Assembly: GCA_904393835.1 (NCBI GenBank)
Contig: CAJFNC010000012.1
Coordinates: 45,557-109,556 of the forward strand
DNA from: an uncultured Ruminococcus sp.
Lineage (GTDB): Bacteria; Bacillota; Clostridia; Oscillospirales; Acutalibacteraceae
Direction of reading: 5' to 3'
Length of the DNA: 64,000 nucleotides
The notes under the pieces were generated by a model. It saw only the letters and a program-made list of their open reading frames with translations. It did not search any database and was not told the DNA's origin. Each line of letters begins with the position of its first letter. The stretch's first letter is position 1. Shown here piece after piece: positions 1 through 9,548 of this stretch. The position numbers and the translations under genes were made by a program.

Positions 1-298
1 TCATAAACGGCAGCATCGCGATTCCCGGCATTCCCGAAATCATAAAGCTGACAAGCGGTCCGAAAAGTCCGGCAACTGCTCCTGCGTAAGGGCCTGCCAA
101 AAGGCCTACAAGAATAATCGGAAGGTGCATCGGCAAAAATGTTTCACCGAGGGCGGTACCGAGTCCCGAAACAGCTCCGAGTAAATGGAATATCTGGGGA
201 ACTGCAACAGCTCCGACAATAGCGGCGATTGTTGCAACAACCTGTACTTTTACTGACAAACGTTTATTTGTCATAGATTGAATTGCAGTGCTTGGCAT
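1..298 (-). CDS. ECF-type transporter S component / small integral membrane protein (3' end cut by window edge)
   Basis: Reverse translation from ATG at 298: MPSTAIQSMTNKRLSVKVQVVATIAAIVGAVAVPQIFHLLGAVSGLGTALGETFLPMHLPIILVGLLAGPYAGAVAGLFGPLVSFMISG...; GGAGAG RBS upstream; hydrophobic S-component-like pattern. Confidence 0.6.
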   Translation of the reverse strand, partial: MPSTAIQSMTNKRLSVKVQVVATIAAIVGAVAVPQIFHLLGAVSGLGTALGETFLPMHLPIILVGLLAGPYAGAVAGLFGPLVSFMISGMPGIAMLPFM

Positions 299-335
299 AA
301 TAAATCTCTCCTTTATTATTTATATTGATTATATT

Positions 336-1166
336 TTATTCCGAAAAATCAGTAGAAGCCGCAAGCTCCGTCTGCTTTTCATAATCGGCAATACGTTCTT
401 TAAGTCGGGCAAGCGTTGCAGAAAGCGCCTGACTGCCCAAAACCATTCTGAGAGGCGCCGGCTCTTTATCCACGCTCTCGATAATGCGCTGAGCCATCTT
501 AACAGGGTCGCCCGGGGCAAGCCCTTTGGATGCGTCCAGCATATTTAAAAATCCGTGGCAGGATTCATATTCCGGCATCAAATTTGCTACCTTTGCGCTG
601 CCGTAGCGGAACTCGGTTCTTGCGCCTCCCGGTTCAACCATTGTTACGCCGATGTTGAATTGCGCAACCTCCTGCGCTAATGCTTCGCAAAAGCCCTCAA
701 TTCCGAATTTTGTTGCGTGATACATCGAGTTTGCCGCATAGGCAACCTGTGCGCCGTAAGTGGACATCTGAATAATCCTGCCGCCGCCCTGCCTGCGAAG
801 ATAAGGAACAGCCGTTTTTATAAGCTGAATAGATCCTACCAAATTGGTGGCGATAATATGATTAATTTCCTCATCAGACAGTTCCTCAACACATCCGAAC
901 AGACCGTATCCGGCGTTGCTGACTACAACATCTATGCGACCGTGCTTTTTAAAAGCGTCAGTTACCGTCTTTTGTACGGCGGCAACATCGGTCACGTCAA
1001 GGATTACGCAGTCAAAAGTTTGCGGATAAGCTTCTGTCAGCTTCTGAACCTTGTCTTTTTTGCGGACAGTTCCGACAACGGTCTCGCCCGCCTCCAAAAG
1101 CTGCTTTGTCATTTCGTATCCAAATCCGCTGGATACACCTGTAATAAGCCAAGTGCGTTTTTTCAT
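336..1166 (-). CDS. SDR family oxidoreductase
   Basis: TGVSSGFGYEM (TGxxxGxG), NAGYG, YHATKFG (YxxxK); start MKKRTW preceded by GGAGGA. Confidence 0.9.
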   Translation of the reverse strand: MKKRTWLITGVSSGFGYEMTKQLLEAGETVVGTVRKKDKVQKLTEAYPQTFDCVILDVTDVAAVQKTVTDAFKKHGRIDVVVSNAGYGLFGCVEELSDEEINHIIATNLVGSIQLIKTAVPYLRRQGGGRIIQMSTYGAQVAYAANSMYHATKFGIEGFCEALAQEVAQFNIGVTMVEPGGARTEFRYGSAKVANLMPEYESCHGFLNMLDASKGLAPGDPVKMAQRIIESVDKEPAPLRMVLGSQALSATLARLKERIADYEKQTELAASTDFSE

Positions 1167-1266
1167 TACAAAGTCCTCCATTCAAAATTATGTATTGTAT
1201 TCATCCGGGAAGACAAACCCTCTGATAATTTCCATACAGACACGCCATATTTCAAAAGCCGTAAGT

Positions 1267-2019
1267 TTACTGTTTAGCCGCATCATTTACGCAGCGCAGT
1301 GCGTTTAGCGAACGGGGATAACCGATATAGGGCAGGCACTGAGAAATAATTTTAATCAAAAATTCCTTGTCATTACCGATACGCATATTTGCCGCTGCGT
1401 GTGAGATAAGCTGCGGCTCGCAGCCGCCCTGTGCGGCAAGAAAACAAAATGTAATCATCTCACGCTGTTTGTAATCGAGTCCGCCGCGTGTGTAGTAATC
1501 GCCGAAGCAATTATCAGCCAGCCAAAGATTAATATGGCGGCTTTCCTGCGGTCCGGAACGCCAAAAATCACGCATACCTTCGCCGAAAATATCAACCTGA
1601 GCCTGTGTTCCGGCTTCTCTGCGATTTTCAACAGTCGTTTTAGCCTGCGACGGCAGCGGAAGTTCAACTCCGCGTTCGGTAAGCACCTCGTTGGTTATAT
1701 TAAGGAAAGGAAACACTCTTCCTATTCCGAGATATGCCACTGCCTGATAAACAATCTCCTTGACTTCAATTGCGGTAACACCGAAATTCAGCGCCGCAGG
1801 CAGCAGGACACGAAACTCGTCACTTCCCTGACATCCGATCAAAGTGGCAAGAATAGCCATAAACCGTGTTTTATCATCTAAATCATCGTGGTTAACAACC
1901 TCGTCAAAAGCAAAATTGTCGAAACGCTCGATAAATTCGGGATCTGTTTCTAAAAAATTTGAAACATAACCCGGAAACATTCTTTCATGATACTGTTTTG
2001 CATTTTCAGATAGAGCCAT
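1267..2019 (-). CDS. carboxymuconolactone decarboxylase family protein
   Basis: MALSENAKQYHERMFPGY...; internal CMD-like segments (TRFMAILATLIGCQGSDEFRVLLPAALNFGVTAIEVKEIVYQAVAYLG); RBS GGAAGG. Confidence 0.8.
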   Translation of the reverse strand: MALSENAKQYHERMFPGYVSNFLETDPEFIERFDNFAFDEVVNHDDLDDKTRFMAILATLIGCQGSDEFRVLLPAALNFGVTAIEVKEIVYQAVAYLGIGRVFPFLNITNEVLTERGVELPLPSQAKTTVENRREAGTQAQVDIFGEGMRDFWRSGPQESRHINLWLADNCFGDYYTRGGLDYKQREMITFCFLAAQGGCEPQLISHAAANMRIGNDKEFLIKIISQCLPYIGYPRSLNALRCVNDAAKQ

Positions 2020-2021
2020 AC

Positions 2022-3131
2022 TTATTTCCTTCCTTTTCCAAAATACTCTGCGTTTTTTTTCATTCGCTCCTGTTGATTTACGCCGAACGGGCAACGTCTG
2101 TTGCAATGTCCGCACTCAAGGCAGGCGTCCGCCTTGACCGAAAGCTTGTCGTAATGACCTGCCGCCAGCTTATCGCCTACCTGCGCCAAATCGTAATACT
2201 TGTTCACAAGTCCGATATCGATTCCCGCCGGGCAAGGCTGACAGTGATTGCAGTACACGCAGTTTCCGGCAACCTTTTCGGCTGTAAATGAGCCGATTAC
2301 CGTGTAATCCTTTTCCTCGGCGGAAGCGTCGGCAAAACCCAGCAGTTCATCAAGGTCGGAAAGATTCCGTACACCCGGAACGGCGGTAAGCACACCGGGG
2401 CGATCAAGGGCATATTGCAGGCACTGATATCGGCTCAGCGACGTACCGAACGGCGAAGTGTTTTTGTCGAGCAGCTTGCCCGCATGAAAGGGCTTCATAA
2501 CCGAAATCCCCACACCATCTGCTTCACAGCGGCGGAACAGAGCGAATCGCTCCGATACCGTGCCGATAGCGTATTCATCGCCCTTTTCAAAATCATACGC
2601 GGGGTTAATGCTGAACATCATCATATCAATTGCGCCGGTGTCTATGATTTTGTTTGCTACCGACGGCGTGTGAGACGAAAAACCGATATGGTGTACCACT
2701 CCCTGCGTCTTAAGTTTTTTAAGATAGTCAAAAACGCCGATTGAAACGAGCTTGTCAAAATCCTCGTCCTCGTCAACACAATGGAGAAAACCGAAGTCGA
2801 TATAATCTGTATTAAGTTCTTTTAATTCCCATTCGACCGTGCGCCTGATCTCGTCAAAATTTCTTGACCAGCCGTATTCTCCTTTGTCATTGTAAACAGC
2901 GCCGAAGTGCAGCTGCATATAAACGTTTCTGCGGTTATCACTAATTGCTCTGCCCACCGGAGCATACACGTGGCTTGCGCTTGCGCAGAGGTCAAAATAG
3001 TTAATCCCGTTTTCAATTGCCTTTCGTATAACTTGCTCAATCTCGCTGTCGGAGCTGTTATGTATGCCGCCCATACCTAAGCCGAGAACACTTATCTGTT
3101 CCTCGCCGTGAGGCAGTTTTCTGTATTCCAT
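2022..3131 (-). CDS. aldo/keto reductase with C-terminal 4Fe-4S ferredoxin-like domain
   Basis: AKR N-terminus (LGLGMGGIHNS...NGINYFDLCASA), C-terminal CVYCNHCQPCP...CLECGHCNRRCPF. Confidence 0.88.
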   Translation of the reverse strand: MEYRKLPHGEEQISVLGLGMGGIHNSSDSEIEQVIRKAIENGINYFDLCASASHVYAPVGRAISDNRRNVYMQLHFGAVYNDKGEYGWSRNFDEIRRTVEWELKELNTDYIDFGFLHCVDEDEDFDKLVSIGVFDYLKKLKTQGVVHHIGFSSHTPSVANKIIDTGAIDMMMFSINPAYDFEKGDEYAIGTVSERFALFRRCEADGVGISVMKPFHAGKLLDKNTSPFGTSLSRYQCLQYALDRPGVLTAVPGVRNLSDLDELLGFADASAEEKDYTVIGSFTAEKVAGNCVYCNHCQPCPAGIDIGLVNKYYDLAQVGDKLAAGHYDKLSVKADACLECGHCNRRCPFGVNQQERMKKNAEYFGKGRK

Positions 3132-3141
3132 ATCCGTCTCC

Positions 3142-4260
3142 TTATTTATCAAACTCTTTTGCAACCTCGGTCAGCAGTTTGCGTATTTCCAAATGTTGCG
3201 GGCATATCTGCTCGCATCTTCCGCACTTGATGCAGTCGGAGGCTCTGCCGCCGTTTTTGGTGTGTATATTGTTATAGTAGTAATCTGTGTTCCAGTTCTG
3301 AAACTGCTTTTTCGCATTCAGGCAGGCAAACAGATCGGGAATAGCGATTTTTTTCGGACACTGCTCCATACAATATCGGCAGGCAGTACACGGAATAAGA
3401 TTTTGCGAGCGGAATATGTCGCAAACCTGCTTTATTGCGTGCTTTTCAGTATCGTTGAGCGGTACAAAATCCTTCATAAATCCGACATTCTCGGTCATCA
3501 TTTCCATATTTCCCATACCCGAAAGCACAGTCATTACATTAGGAAAGCTTGCCGCAAAGCGAATTGCATAGCTTGCGGGACTGCCGCCGTGAAGATTATC
3601 TAGAATTTTCTTTGCCTTTTCGGGAAGATTTACAAGGCTGCCACCCTTAACAGGTTCCATAACTATAACAGGTTTGCCGTGCTTTTCACAGACTTCATAG
3701 CATTTTCGGCTCTCAACAGACGCGTCTTCGTAATCGACATAGTTAAACTGTATCTGCACCACTTCAATCTGTGGATATTCGGTCAAAATCTTGTCGAGCA
3801 CGGCAGCTTTGTCGTGAAAAGAAATTCCGAAATGCTTAATTTTTCCCTCTTTTTTGAACTCCAGCGCCGTTTCATAGGCGTGCAGCTTTTTATATTTAGC
3901 GTAAATACTCGCATCCTGTGCGTGCATTAAATAAAAATCAAAGTACTCTACACCGCAGGCTGAAAGCTGACTTTCAAACAGTGGACGGATTTCCTCCTGC
4001 TTTGAAAAATGATGTGTTGACAGCTTATCCGTCAATATATAGGTATCTCTCGGATAACGACTTGTCAGGCAGTCCCTCAGAGCTGTTTCACTCTTGCCGT
4101 CAACATAGCCGTGCGCTGTATCAAAATAGTTAAATCCGTTCTCAAGAAAAAAGTCGATCATTTTCGTAAATTCGTCATAATCGACCTCATTATTTTTCAT
4201 AGGCAGTCGCATACAGCCAAAGCCGAAATTTTTCTTTACTTCACTGAAAAAGCGATTCAT
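3142..4260 (-). CDS. aldo/keto reductase with C-terminal 4Fe-4S domain
   Basis: FGCMRLPMKNNEVDYDEF...FNYFDTAHGYVDGKSE; CTACRYCMEQCPKK...CIKCGRCEQICPQHL. Confidence 0.9.
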   Translation of the reverse strand: MNRFFSEVKKNFGFGCMRLPMKNNEVDYDEFTKMIDFFLENGFNYFDTAHGYVDGKSETALRDCLTSRYPRDTYILTDKLSTHHFSKQEEIRPLFESQLSACGVEYFDFYLMHAQDASIYAKYKKLHAYETALEFKKEGKIKHFGISFHDKAAVLDKILTEYPQIEVVQIQFNYVDYEDASVESRKCYEVCEKHGKPVIVMEPVKGGSLVNLPEKAKKILDNLHGGSPASYAIRFAASFPNVMTVLSGMGNMEMMTENVGFMKDFVPLNDTEKHAIKQVCDIFRSQNLIPCTACRYCMEQCPKKIAIPDLFACLNAKKQFQNWNTDYYYNNIHTKNGGRASDCIKCGRCEQICPQHLEIRKLLTEVAKEFDK

Positions 4261-4273
4261 AAAACCATCCTCC

Positions 4274-4792
4274 TTAACTGATTGCCTGTTTTGCCCATTG
4301 CGAAACCTCAGCCTGCGACTTTGCTGCGTCAGCTCCGTGAACGGCAATGCCTTTGCCGAATACCGCGCCCTTGCACAGCTTTTTGAGATCCGATTCGCAG
4401 TGTCCCAGCCCGCTGCCCTCGTGCGTCATAACCGCCATTACTTTTTTGCCGGTAAAGTCCAAATGTTCAAGCTGAGAGAAAACAGCGCATGGAAATGTTC
4501 CACACCAGCAGGGGCCGCAGACAAAAATGTTGTCGTAGCCGTTAAGACTGTCAAGGTATTTTTTCAGCACGGGGCGCGCATTATCTTGAAGCTCTTTCTT
4601 GGCTTCGTCGGTACAAGTATAATAGTCGTCCGAATACGGCTTTACAGTCTCCACCTCAAACAGGTCGCCTCCGACTGCGTCGGCAATAAACTGCGCGACA
4701 ATCTCGGTGTTGCCCTTCGCAAGATTTTTAATGATGCCGTTAACGTAATTTTCCCCTTTGCGGGAGTAATAAATTATTAAATTCCGTGCCAT
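4274..4792 (-). CDS. flavodoxin family protein
   Basis: MARNLIIYYSRKGENYVNG..., VCGPCWCGTFPCAVFSQLEHLDFTGKKVMAVMTHEGSGLG. Confidence 0.88.
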   Translation of the reverse strand: MARNLIIYYSRKGENYVNGIIKNLAKGNTEIVAQFIADAVGGDLFEVETVKPYSDDYYTCTDEAKKELQDNARPVLKKYLDSLNGYDNIFVCGPCWCGTFPCAVFSQLEHLDFTGKKVMAVMTHEGSGLGHCESDLKKLCKGAVFGKGIAVHGADAAKSQAEVSQWAKQAIS

Positions 4793-5008
4793 ATTATAAC
4801 ATCCTCCTTTGCTGATTTAATAAGTTAACGAATCTGATTTTGCATAGATTTTGTTCTTTCATCTATTCTATTTTTATTATATAAATTAACTGTTCCGAAA
4901 ACAATTTTAATTTTGGCTGTTTTACATAAGAAAAACTTATAAATAAGTCACGTTGCGTTTTATTGACGATTCAATGCCGATATAATATAAATCAGTACCA
5001 AATAAAAA

Positions 5009-5347
5009 TCATTGCTTGCTTTTTAAGTATTCTATATATTCATTTCCCCAAACTTCAAGTACCGACAATACCGCCTTGAACTTTTCGCCAACTTCGCTCA
5101 AACAGTAATCAACCCTGGGCGGAATCTGTTGGTATTCAGTGCGGATAATCAGTCCTTCATCTTCAAGCGTTTTCAGCTGCCTCGACAAAGTAGTATGCGT
5201 CATTTTTTCCGGCATACGTCTTTGCAATTCATTGAACCGTACAGGGCCGTCAGATAAAAGATATAAGATGTACATAGACCATTTACCTGTCAAAACTTTT
5301 TGCGCTGTAACATACGGACAACGCCCAAATAACTCTTTCTTTTCCAT
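5009..5347 (-). CDS. HxlR family transcriptional regulator
   Basis: CPYVTAQKVLTGKWSMYILYLLSDGPVRFNELQRRMPEKMTHTTLSRQLKTLEDEGLI... Confidence 0.92.
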   Translation of the reverse strand: MEKKELFGRCPYVTAQKVLTGKWSMYILYLLSDGPVRFNELQRRMPEKMTHTTLSRQLKTLEDEGLIIRTEYQQIPPRVDYCLSEVGEKFKAVLSVLEVWGNEYIEYLKSKQ

Positions 5348-5470
5348 ATATACGTTCCTTTCTGATACCGGTATCAATAAATATCGTACTTGTATTATCG
5401 ATCCTGTTAAATATAATTATACTTGTAAACAGTGGAAAATACAATCCACAATTTGAAAGGAGTTTTTAAA

Positions 5471-5866
5471 ATGAATGAAGTTTTAGATTATTTAAAATCC
5501 TGCGGCACATTTTACCTTGCCACCGACGAAGACGGACAGCCCCACGTCAGACCTTTTGGCGCTGTTTGCGCTTTTGAGGGCAAACTCTATTTTGTTACCA
5601 ACAACCAAAAGAAGGTATATCACCAGCTCAAGAAAAACGGAAAAGTCGAGATCTGCGGTATGCACAAAGGAACATGGATTCGTGTGACAGGCGAGGTAAA
5701 GGAAGATTTGCGCCGTGAAGCCCGTGTTGCAATGATGAACACAAACAAGGCTGCGCTTGAAAATATGTACACGGTTGACGATAATTTGATGACCGTATTC
5801 TGCTTTGAACATGGTACTGCTGCAATTTATTCATTTACCGACGAACCGAAAGTAATTGAATTTTAA
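5471..5866 (+). CDS. pyridoxamine 5'-phosphate oxidase family protein
   Basis: MNEVLDYLKSCGTFYLATDEDGQPHVRPFGAVCAFEGKLYFVTNNQKKVYHQL...; RBS AAAGGAG. Confidence 0.88.
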   Translation: MNEVLDYLKSCGTFYLATDEDGQPHVRPFGAVCAFEGKLYFVTNNQKKVYHQLKKNGKVEICGMHKGTWIRVTGEVKEDLRREARVAMMNTNKAALENMYTVDDNLMTVFCFEHGTAAIYSFTDEPKVIEF

Positions 5867-5893
5867 TTAAAGTAATCACTATAATACCCTTAA

Positions 5894-5928
5894 GGGCTGT
5901 TGCAAATTACTGTGATTTGCAACAGCCC
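5894..5928. terminator. intrinsic terminator hairpin
   Basis: GGGCTGTTGCAAAT-n7-ATTTGCAACAGCCC followed by CTTTT. Confidence 0.8.
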
Positions 5929-5942
5929 CTTTTATGTTAACG

Positions 5943-6833
5943 TTATGATTGTTCTGAAAACTGTTTTTTCAAAATGTCCGCAAATACTTCTACATAATAA
6001 TCCGAACTGTCCGCTTTCCAAAAAGCGCAGTAGTTGCGTTTGATAGGTTTATCACCTCTGCACAGTATCACACGGCTGATTGTCTGACTGAAATTGATTG
6101 TATTTTCCCCGCCTTCAATTGGCATAAACCCTTTTCCGCTGACCACCATAAGCCTGGCTTCCTCAAGATTTTCGGCAAACAGAAATTCGCCCGTAAAGCC
6201 AACTACATCACGGTAATAAGTCATTTCGTTATCCATTTGATTTTTCGAAGCTATCAAAATGCAGGAAATATTCTTTAAATCTGAAATATTTACGTATTCA
6301 AGCTGAGCAATAGGGTTGCGTTTTGATATTTCTATTGCGCAATTGTTTGTCGTAGGATGACAATTTACATACTCTTCGGAAAAAGCACGTCGTTGGTCAT
6401 TGATTACAATATCTGCTCCGCCGAATCGAAGCAGCTCATATAAGTCCTCATGATTTCCGCCAACTATATTTACAGACACATCAGGGTATTTTTCCAAAAA
6501 ATCCGAAACAGCAAATTACAATTCCTGACCGCCGTAGCATTTCAGGTATCCTATGCTGAGCTGAGTTTCATCACCGGCCGCAATGCGCGCAGTTTCACGG
6601 CAAAGCTTATCCAAGTCAGCGGTAAGGATAAGGCTTTTCTTATAAAAATGCTCTCCTGCGGGAGTAAGAAAAAATTTTCGTTTTTCCCTTTTTAACAGCT
6701 TGACTCCGAGCTCATTTTCCAGCGCTTGAATTTGCTGAGAAATGGCTGATTGAGATATGTAACATTCCTCGGCAGCTTCGGTAAAACTTTTACAACGCAC
6801 CACGGCTTGAAAATATTTTATCTGCTTAAGCAT
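5943..6833 (-). pseudogene. LysR family transcriptional regulator interrupted by an in-frame TAA at 6516-6518
   Basis: ORFs 6833..6516 (HTH: FTEAAEECYISQSAISQQIQALENELGVKLLKRE) and 6497..5943 (effector domain) are in the same frame; continuous reading GQEL*FAVSDFLEKYPDVSVNIVGG. Confidence 0.8.
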
Positions 6834-6886
6834 TTATACCCCTCCTCCGTTCTTTGAGCAGGCTTTTAATCAACTCATATAATGAT

Positions 6887-7222
6887 TTACCGTTTTTTGC
6901 ATATCGTATTTCCAAGCACTAAAATAACTACAAGATCCGCCAAAATAATTCCTATCGCAATATAAATAAAACTTGCAGGCAATACGTTTTCAAATAAGCC
7001 CATAATAAAAATAACAACTGTTATAACGGCAAATCCCAATCCTAATATTCTGCACAACTTTTGGGCATCATACTCTGCTTTTTCTTCATCCGAAGCCGTA
7101 TTATATCCTGCAATCAACATACTTCCGTGCCCTGAAATAAAAACAACAGATAATATTGCCATAATAATAACTATAACCCATATTACCCAATCCGATCCGT
7201 TAGAAATATCAGATAATTTCAT
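6887..7222 (-). CDS. small membrane protein (111 aa), function unknown
   Basis: MKLSDISNGSDWVIWVIVIIMAILSVVFISGHG...; three hydrophobic segments. Confidence 0.6.
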   Translation of the reverse strand: MKLSDISNGSDWVIWVIVIIMAILSVVFISGHGSMLIAGYNTASDEEKAEYDAQKLCRILGLGFAVITVVIFIMGLFENVLPASFIYIAIGIILADLVVILVLGNTICKKR

Positions 7223-7529
7223 AAATACTCACTCCGTAAAACTTGCTTTTCATCAGTTATAAACAGCTAATACAAATATCTTATACGTTTATTCAAAGCT
7301 TTGCCTTTATCAAAGCAACCAGCGCATTGCGCTGAAAATTAAGTGGTAGATTGTACCCCACTGCTGAATTTTGATACCGGAATATTAATAAAATTTGCAA
7401 GCAATACGTTTTCAAATAAACCCTTTCAGGTTTTCTGTCTTTATTATAAAGCATCCCGGTTTAAATGTCTAATACCTATTCTTTATTCTTTATAATGCGT
7501 TTTATGTATGGATAAATCAAAAAAACAAA

Positions 7530-7550
7530 AACCCCGATAAAATCGGGGTT
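7530..7550 (-). terminator. terminator downstream of tRNA-Ser(GCU)
   Basis: AACCCCGAT-AAA-ATCGGGGTT flanked by poly-T on the minus strand. Confidence 0.8.
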
Positions 7551-7553
7551 TTT

Positions 7554-7643
7554 TGGCGGAGGACAAGGGATTTGAACCCTCGCGCCGCGTTAGCGACCTA
7601 CTCCCTTAGCAGGGGAGCCTCTTCACCACTTGAGTAATCCTCC
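7554..7643 (-). tRNA. tRNA-Ser (anticodon GCU), CCA encoded
   Basis: GGAGGATTACTCAAGTGGTGAAGAGGCTCCCCTGCTAAGGGAG...GGTTCAAATCCCTTGTCCTCCGCCA; 7-bp acceptor stem, long variable arm. Confidence 0.95.
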
Positions 7644-7675
7644 GTATGGTAAAGTGTTAAGTCTATATAAAATAA

Positions 7676-7764
7676 TGGCGGAGAGGAAGGGATTCGAACC
7701 CTTGGTCCCTCGCGGGATCACTAGTTTTCAAGACTAGCTCCTTAAACCACTCGGACACCTCTCC
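7676..7764 (-). tRNA. tRNA-Ser (anticodon UGA), CCA encoded
   Basis: GGAGAGGTGTCCGAGTGGTTTAAGGAGCTAGTCTTGAAAACTAG...GGTTCGAATCCCTTCCTCTCCGCCA. Confidence 0.95.
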
Positions 7765-7903
7765 GTATAACTCTAGCTGTGTTTCAGCAAGAGTTATTTT
7801 ATCATAATGCCTATTTTTTGTCAATAGTTTTTTTGAATTTTTTGAAAATTTAGGAGAACAAACTCTCGACCCCTAACTCTCAAAAGCAATCCACTGCTTT
7901 AAA

Positions 7904-9280
7904 TCAGAATTTAACTTTTTCCGCAATATACTCGCTGAGCTTGTCGATTGAAACTCTTTCCTGCTGCATTGTATCACGGTCACGAACAGTTACGCAGCCG
8001 TCATCAACCGATTCAAAGTCATATGTAATGCAGAACGGTGTGCCGATTTCGTCCTGACGTCTGTAACGCTTACCGATTGAACCTGCGTCATCATAGTCAA
8101 CCATAAAGTCTTTTGTAAGCATTTCATAGACCTTTTCCGCCTGCTCGTTGAGCTTTTTGGAAAGCGGAAGAACCGCTGCCTTAAACGGAGCAAGCGCAGG
8201 ATGAAGTCTTAATACGACACGCGTATCTTTTTCATCAATTACTTCCTCATCGTATGCGTCAACAAACAGAGCAAGGAACAAACGCTCAACACCTAGCGAC
8301 GGCTCGATAACATACGGTACGTATTTTTCGTTTGTTGTCTGATCAAAATACTCAAGGCTCTTGCCGCTTGTCTTGATATGCTGAGTAAGGTCGTAATCTG
8401 TACGATCGGCAACACCCCAAAGCTCGCCCCAGCCAAACGGGAAAAGATACTCAAAGTCTGTTGTAGCCTTAGAATAGAAGCAGAGCTCCTCAGCAGAGTG
8501 ATCTCTGAGTCTGAGATTTTCTTCCTTAATACCGAGTGAATAGAGAAAATCACGGCAGAAAGATCTCCAATAATCAAACCACTCAAGGTCTGTGCCGGGC
8601 TTACAGAAAAATTCAAGCTCCATCTGCTCAAATTCACGCACACGGAAAATAAAGTTACCGGGAGTGATTTCATTTCTGAAAGATTTACCGATTTGAGCAA
8701 CGCCGAACGGGATTTTTTTACGGCTTGTTCTCTGGATGTTCGCAAAGTTAACAAAAATACCCTGCGCAGTTTCGGGGCGAAGATAGATTTCGTTTTTAGA
8801 ATCCTCCGTTACACCCTGAAAAGTCTTAAACATAAGGTTAAACTGACGGATATCGGTAAAGTTGTGCTTGCCGCAGTTTGGACAGGGAATCTGTTTTTCC
8901 TTTATGTAGTCCATCATCTGCTCATTCGACCAGCCTGCAACGTTAGTGCCGTCAAAGTTTTCAATAAGGTCGTCTGCACGGTGACGTGTTTTACACTCCT
9001 TGCAGTCCATAAGCGGATCGGAAAATCCACCGAGATGACCGGACGCAACCCATGTCTGAGGATTCATAAGAATTGCAGAGTCAAGACCCACGTTGTATTT
9101 GTTTTCCTGTACAAATTTTTTAAGCCATGCCTGCTTAATGTTATTTTTAAGAGCCATACCGAGCGGACCGTAATCCCATGTATTGGCAAGTCCGCCGTAA
9201 ATTTCAGAACCCGGATATACAAAACCTCTGCCTTTGCAAAGGGCAACGATTTTGTCCATGGTCTTTTTGCTGTTCTCCAT
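7904..9280 (-). CDS. glyS: glycyl-tRNA synthetase (single-chain class II type)
   Basis: [41 protein letters not shown]..., [38 protein letters not shown]. Confidence 0.97.
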   Translation of the reverse strand: MENSKKTMDKIVALCKGRGFVYPGSEIYGGLANTWDYGPLGMALKNNIKQAWLKKFVQENKYNVGLDSAILMNPQTWVASGHLGGFSDPLMDCKECKTRHRADDLIENFDGTNVAGWSNEQMMDYIKEKQIPCPNCGKHNFTDIRQFNLMFKTFQGVTEDSKNEIYLRPETAQGIFVNFANIQRTSRKKIPFGVAQIGKSFRNEITPGNFIFRVREFEQMELEFFCKPGTDLEWFDYWRSFCRDFLYSLGIKEENLRLRDHSAEELCFYSKATTDFEYLFPFGWGELWGVADRTDYDLTQHIKTSGKSLEYFDQTTNEKYVPYVIEPSLGVERLFLALFVDAYDEEVIDEKDTRVVLRLHPALAPFKAAVLPLSKKLNEQAEKVYEMLTKDFMVDYDDAGSIGKRYRRQDEIGTPFCITYDFESVDDGCVTVRDRDTMQQERVSIDKLSEYIAEKVKF

Positions 9281-9548
9281 AATACAACCTCACTTTGTAA
9301 CAATTATAAATATTAAAAACAATATATATTAAAAATAATACAATTAAATTTGCTTTGTGTCAAGGCTGAAAGGCAAGTTTATAGCCGTTTTAACATTTAA
9401 TTTAACGCAAATCTCAAGTTATTATGCTTTCAGATATTTAATTATAAATTAATTTATCATATTTCCTAAAAACTACTTGAAATTTTCTTATTTTTGATAT
9501 ATAATGTAATCACTCAGAATATGAGTAATTAAAGGAGGATTTATAGCG

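Noticed and set aside
717-1277. 186-aa plus-strand ORF
   Set aside because: Antisense to the SDR gene; no domain signal or RBS.
8693-9316. 207-aa plus-strand ORF
   Set aside because: Fully antisense to glyS; no recognisable domain.
9281-9548. Possible T-box leader upstream of glyS
   Set aside because: No T-box-like TGGNACCGCG motif or terminator/antiterminator arrangement found on the minus strand of this interval.
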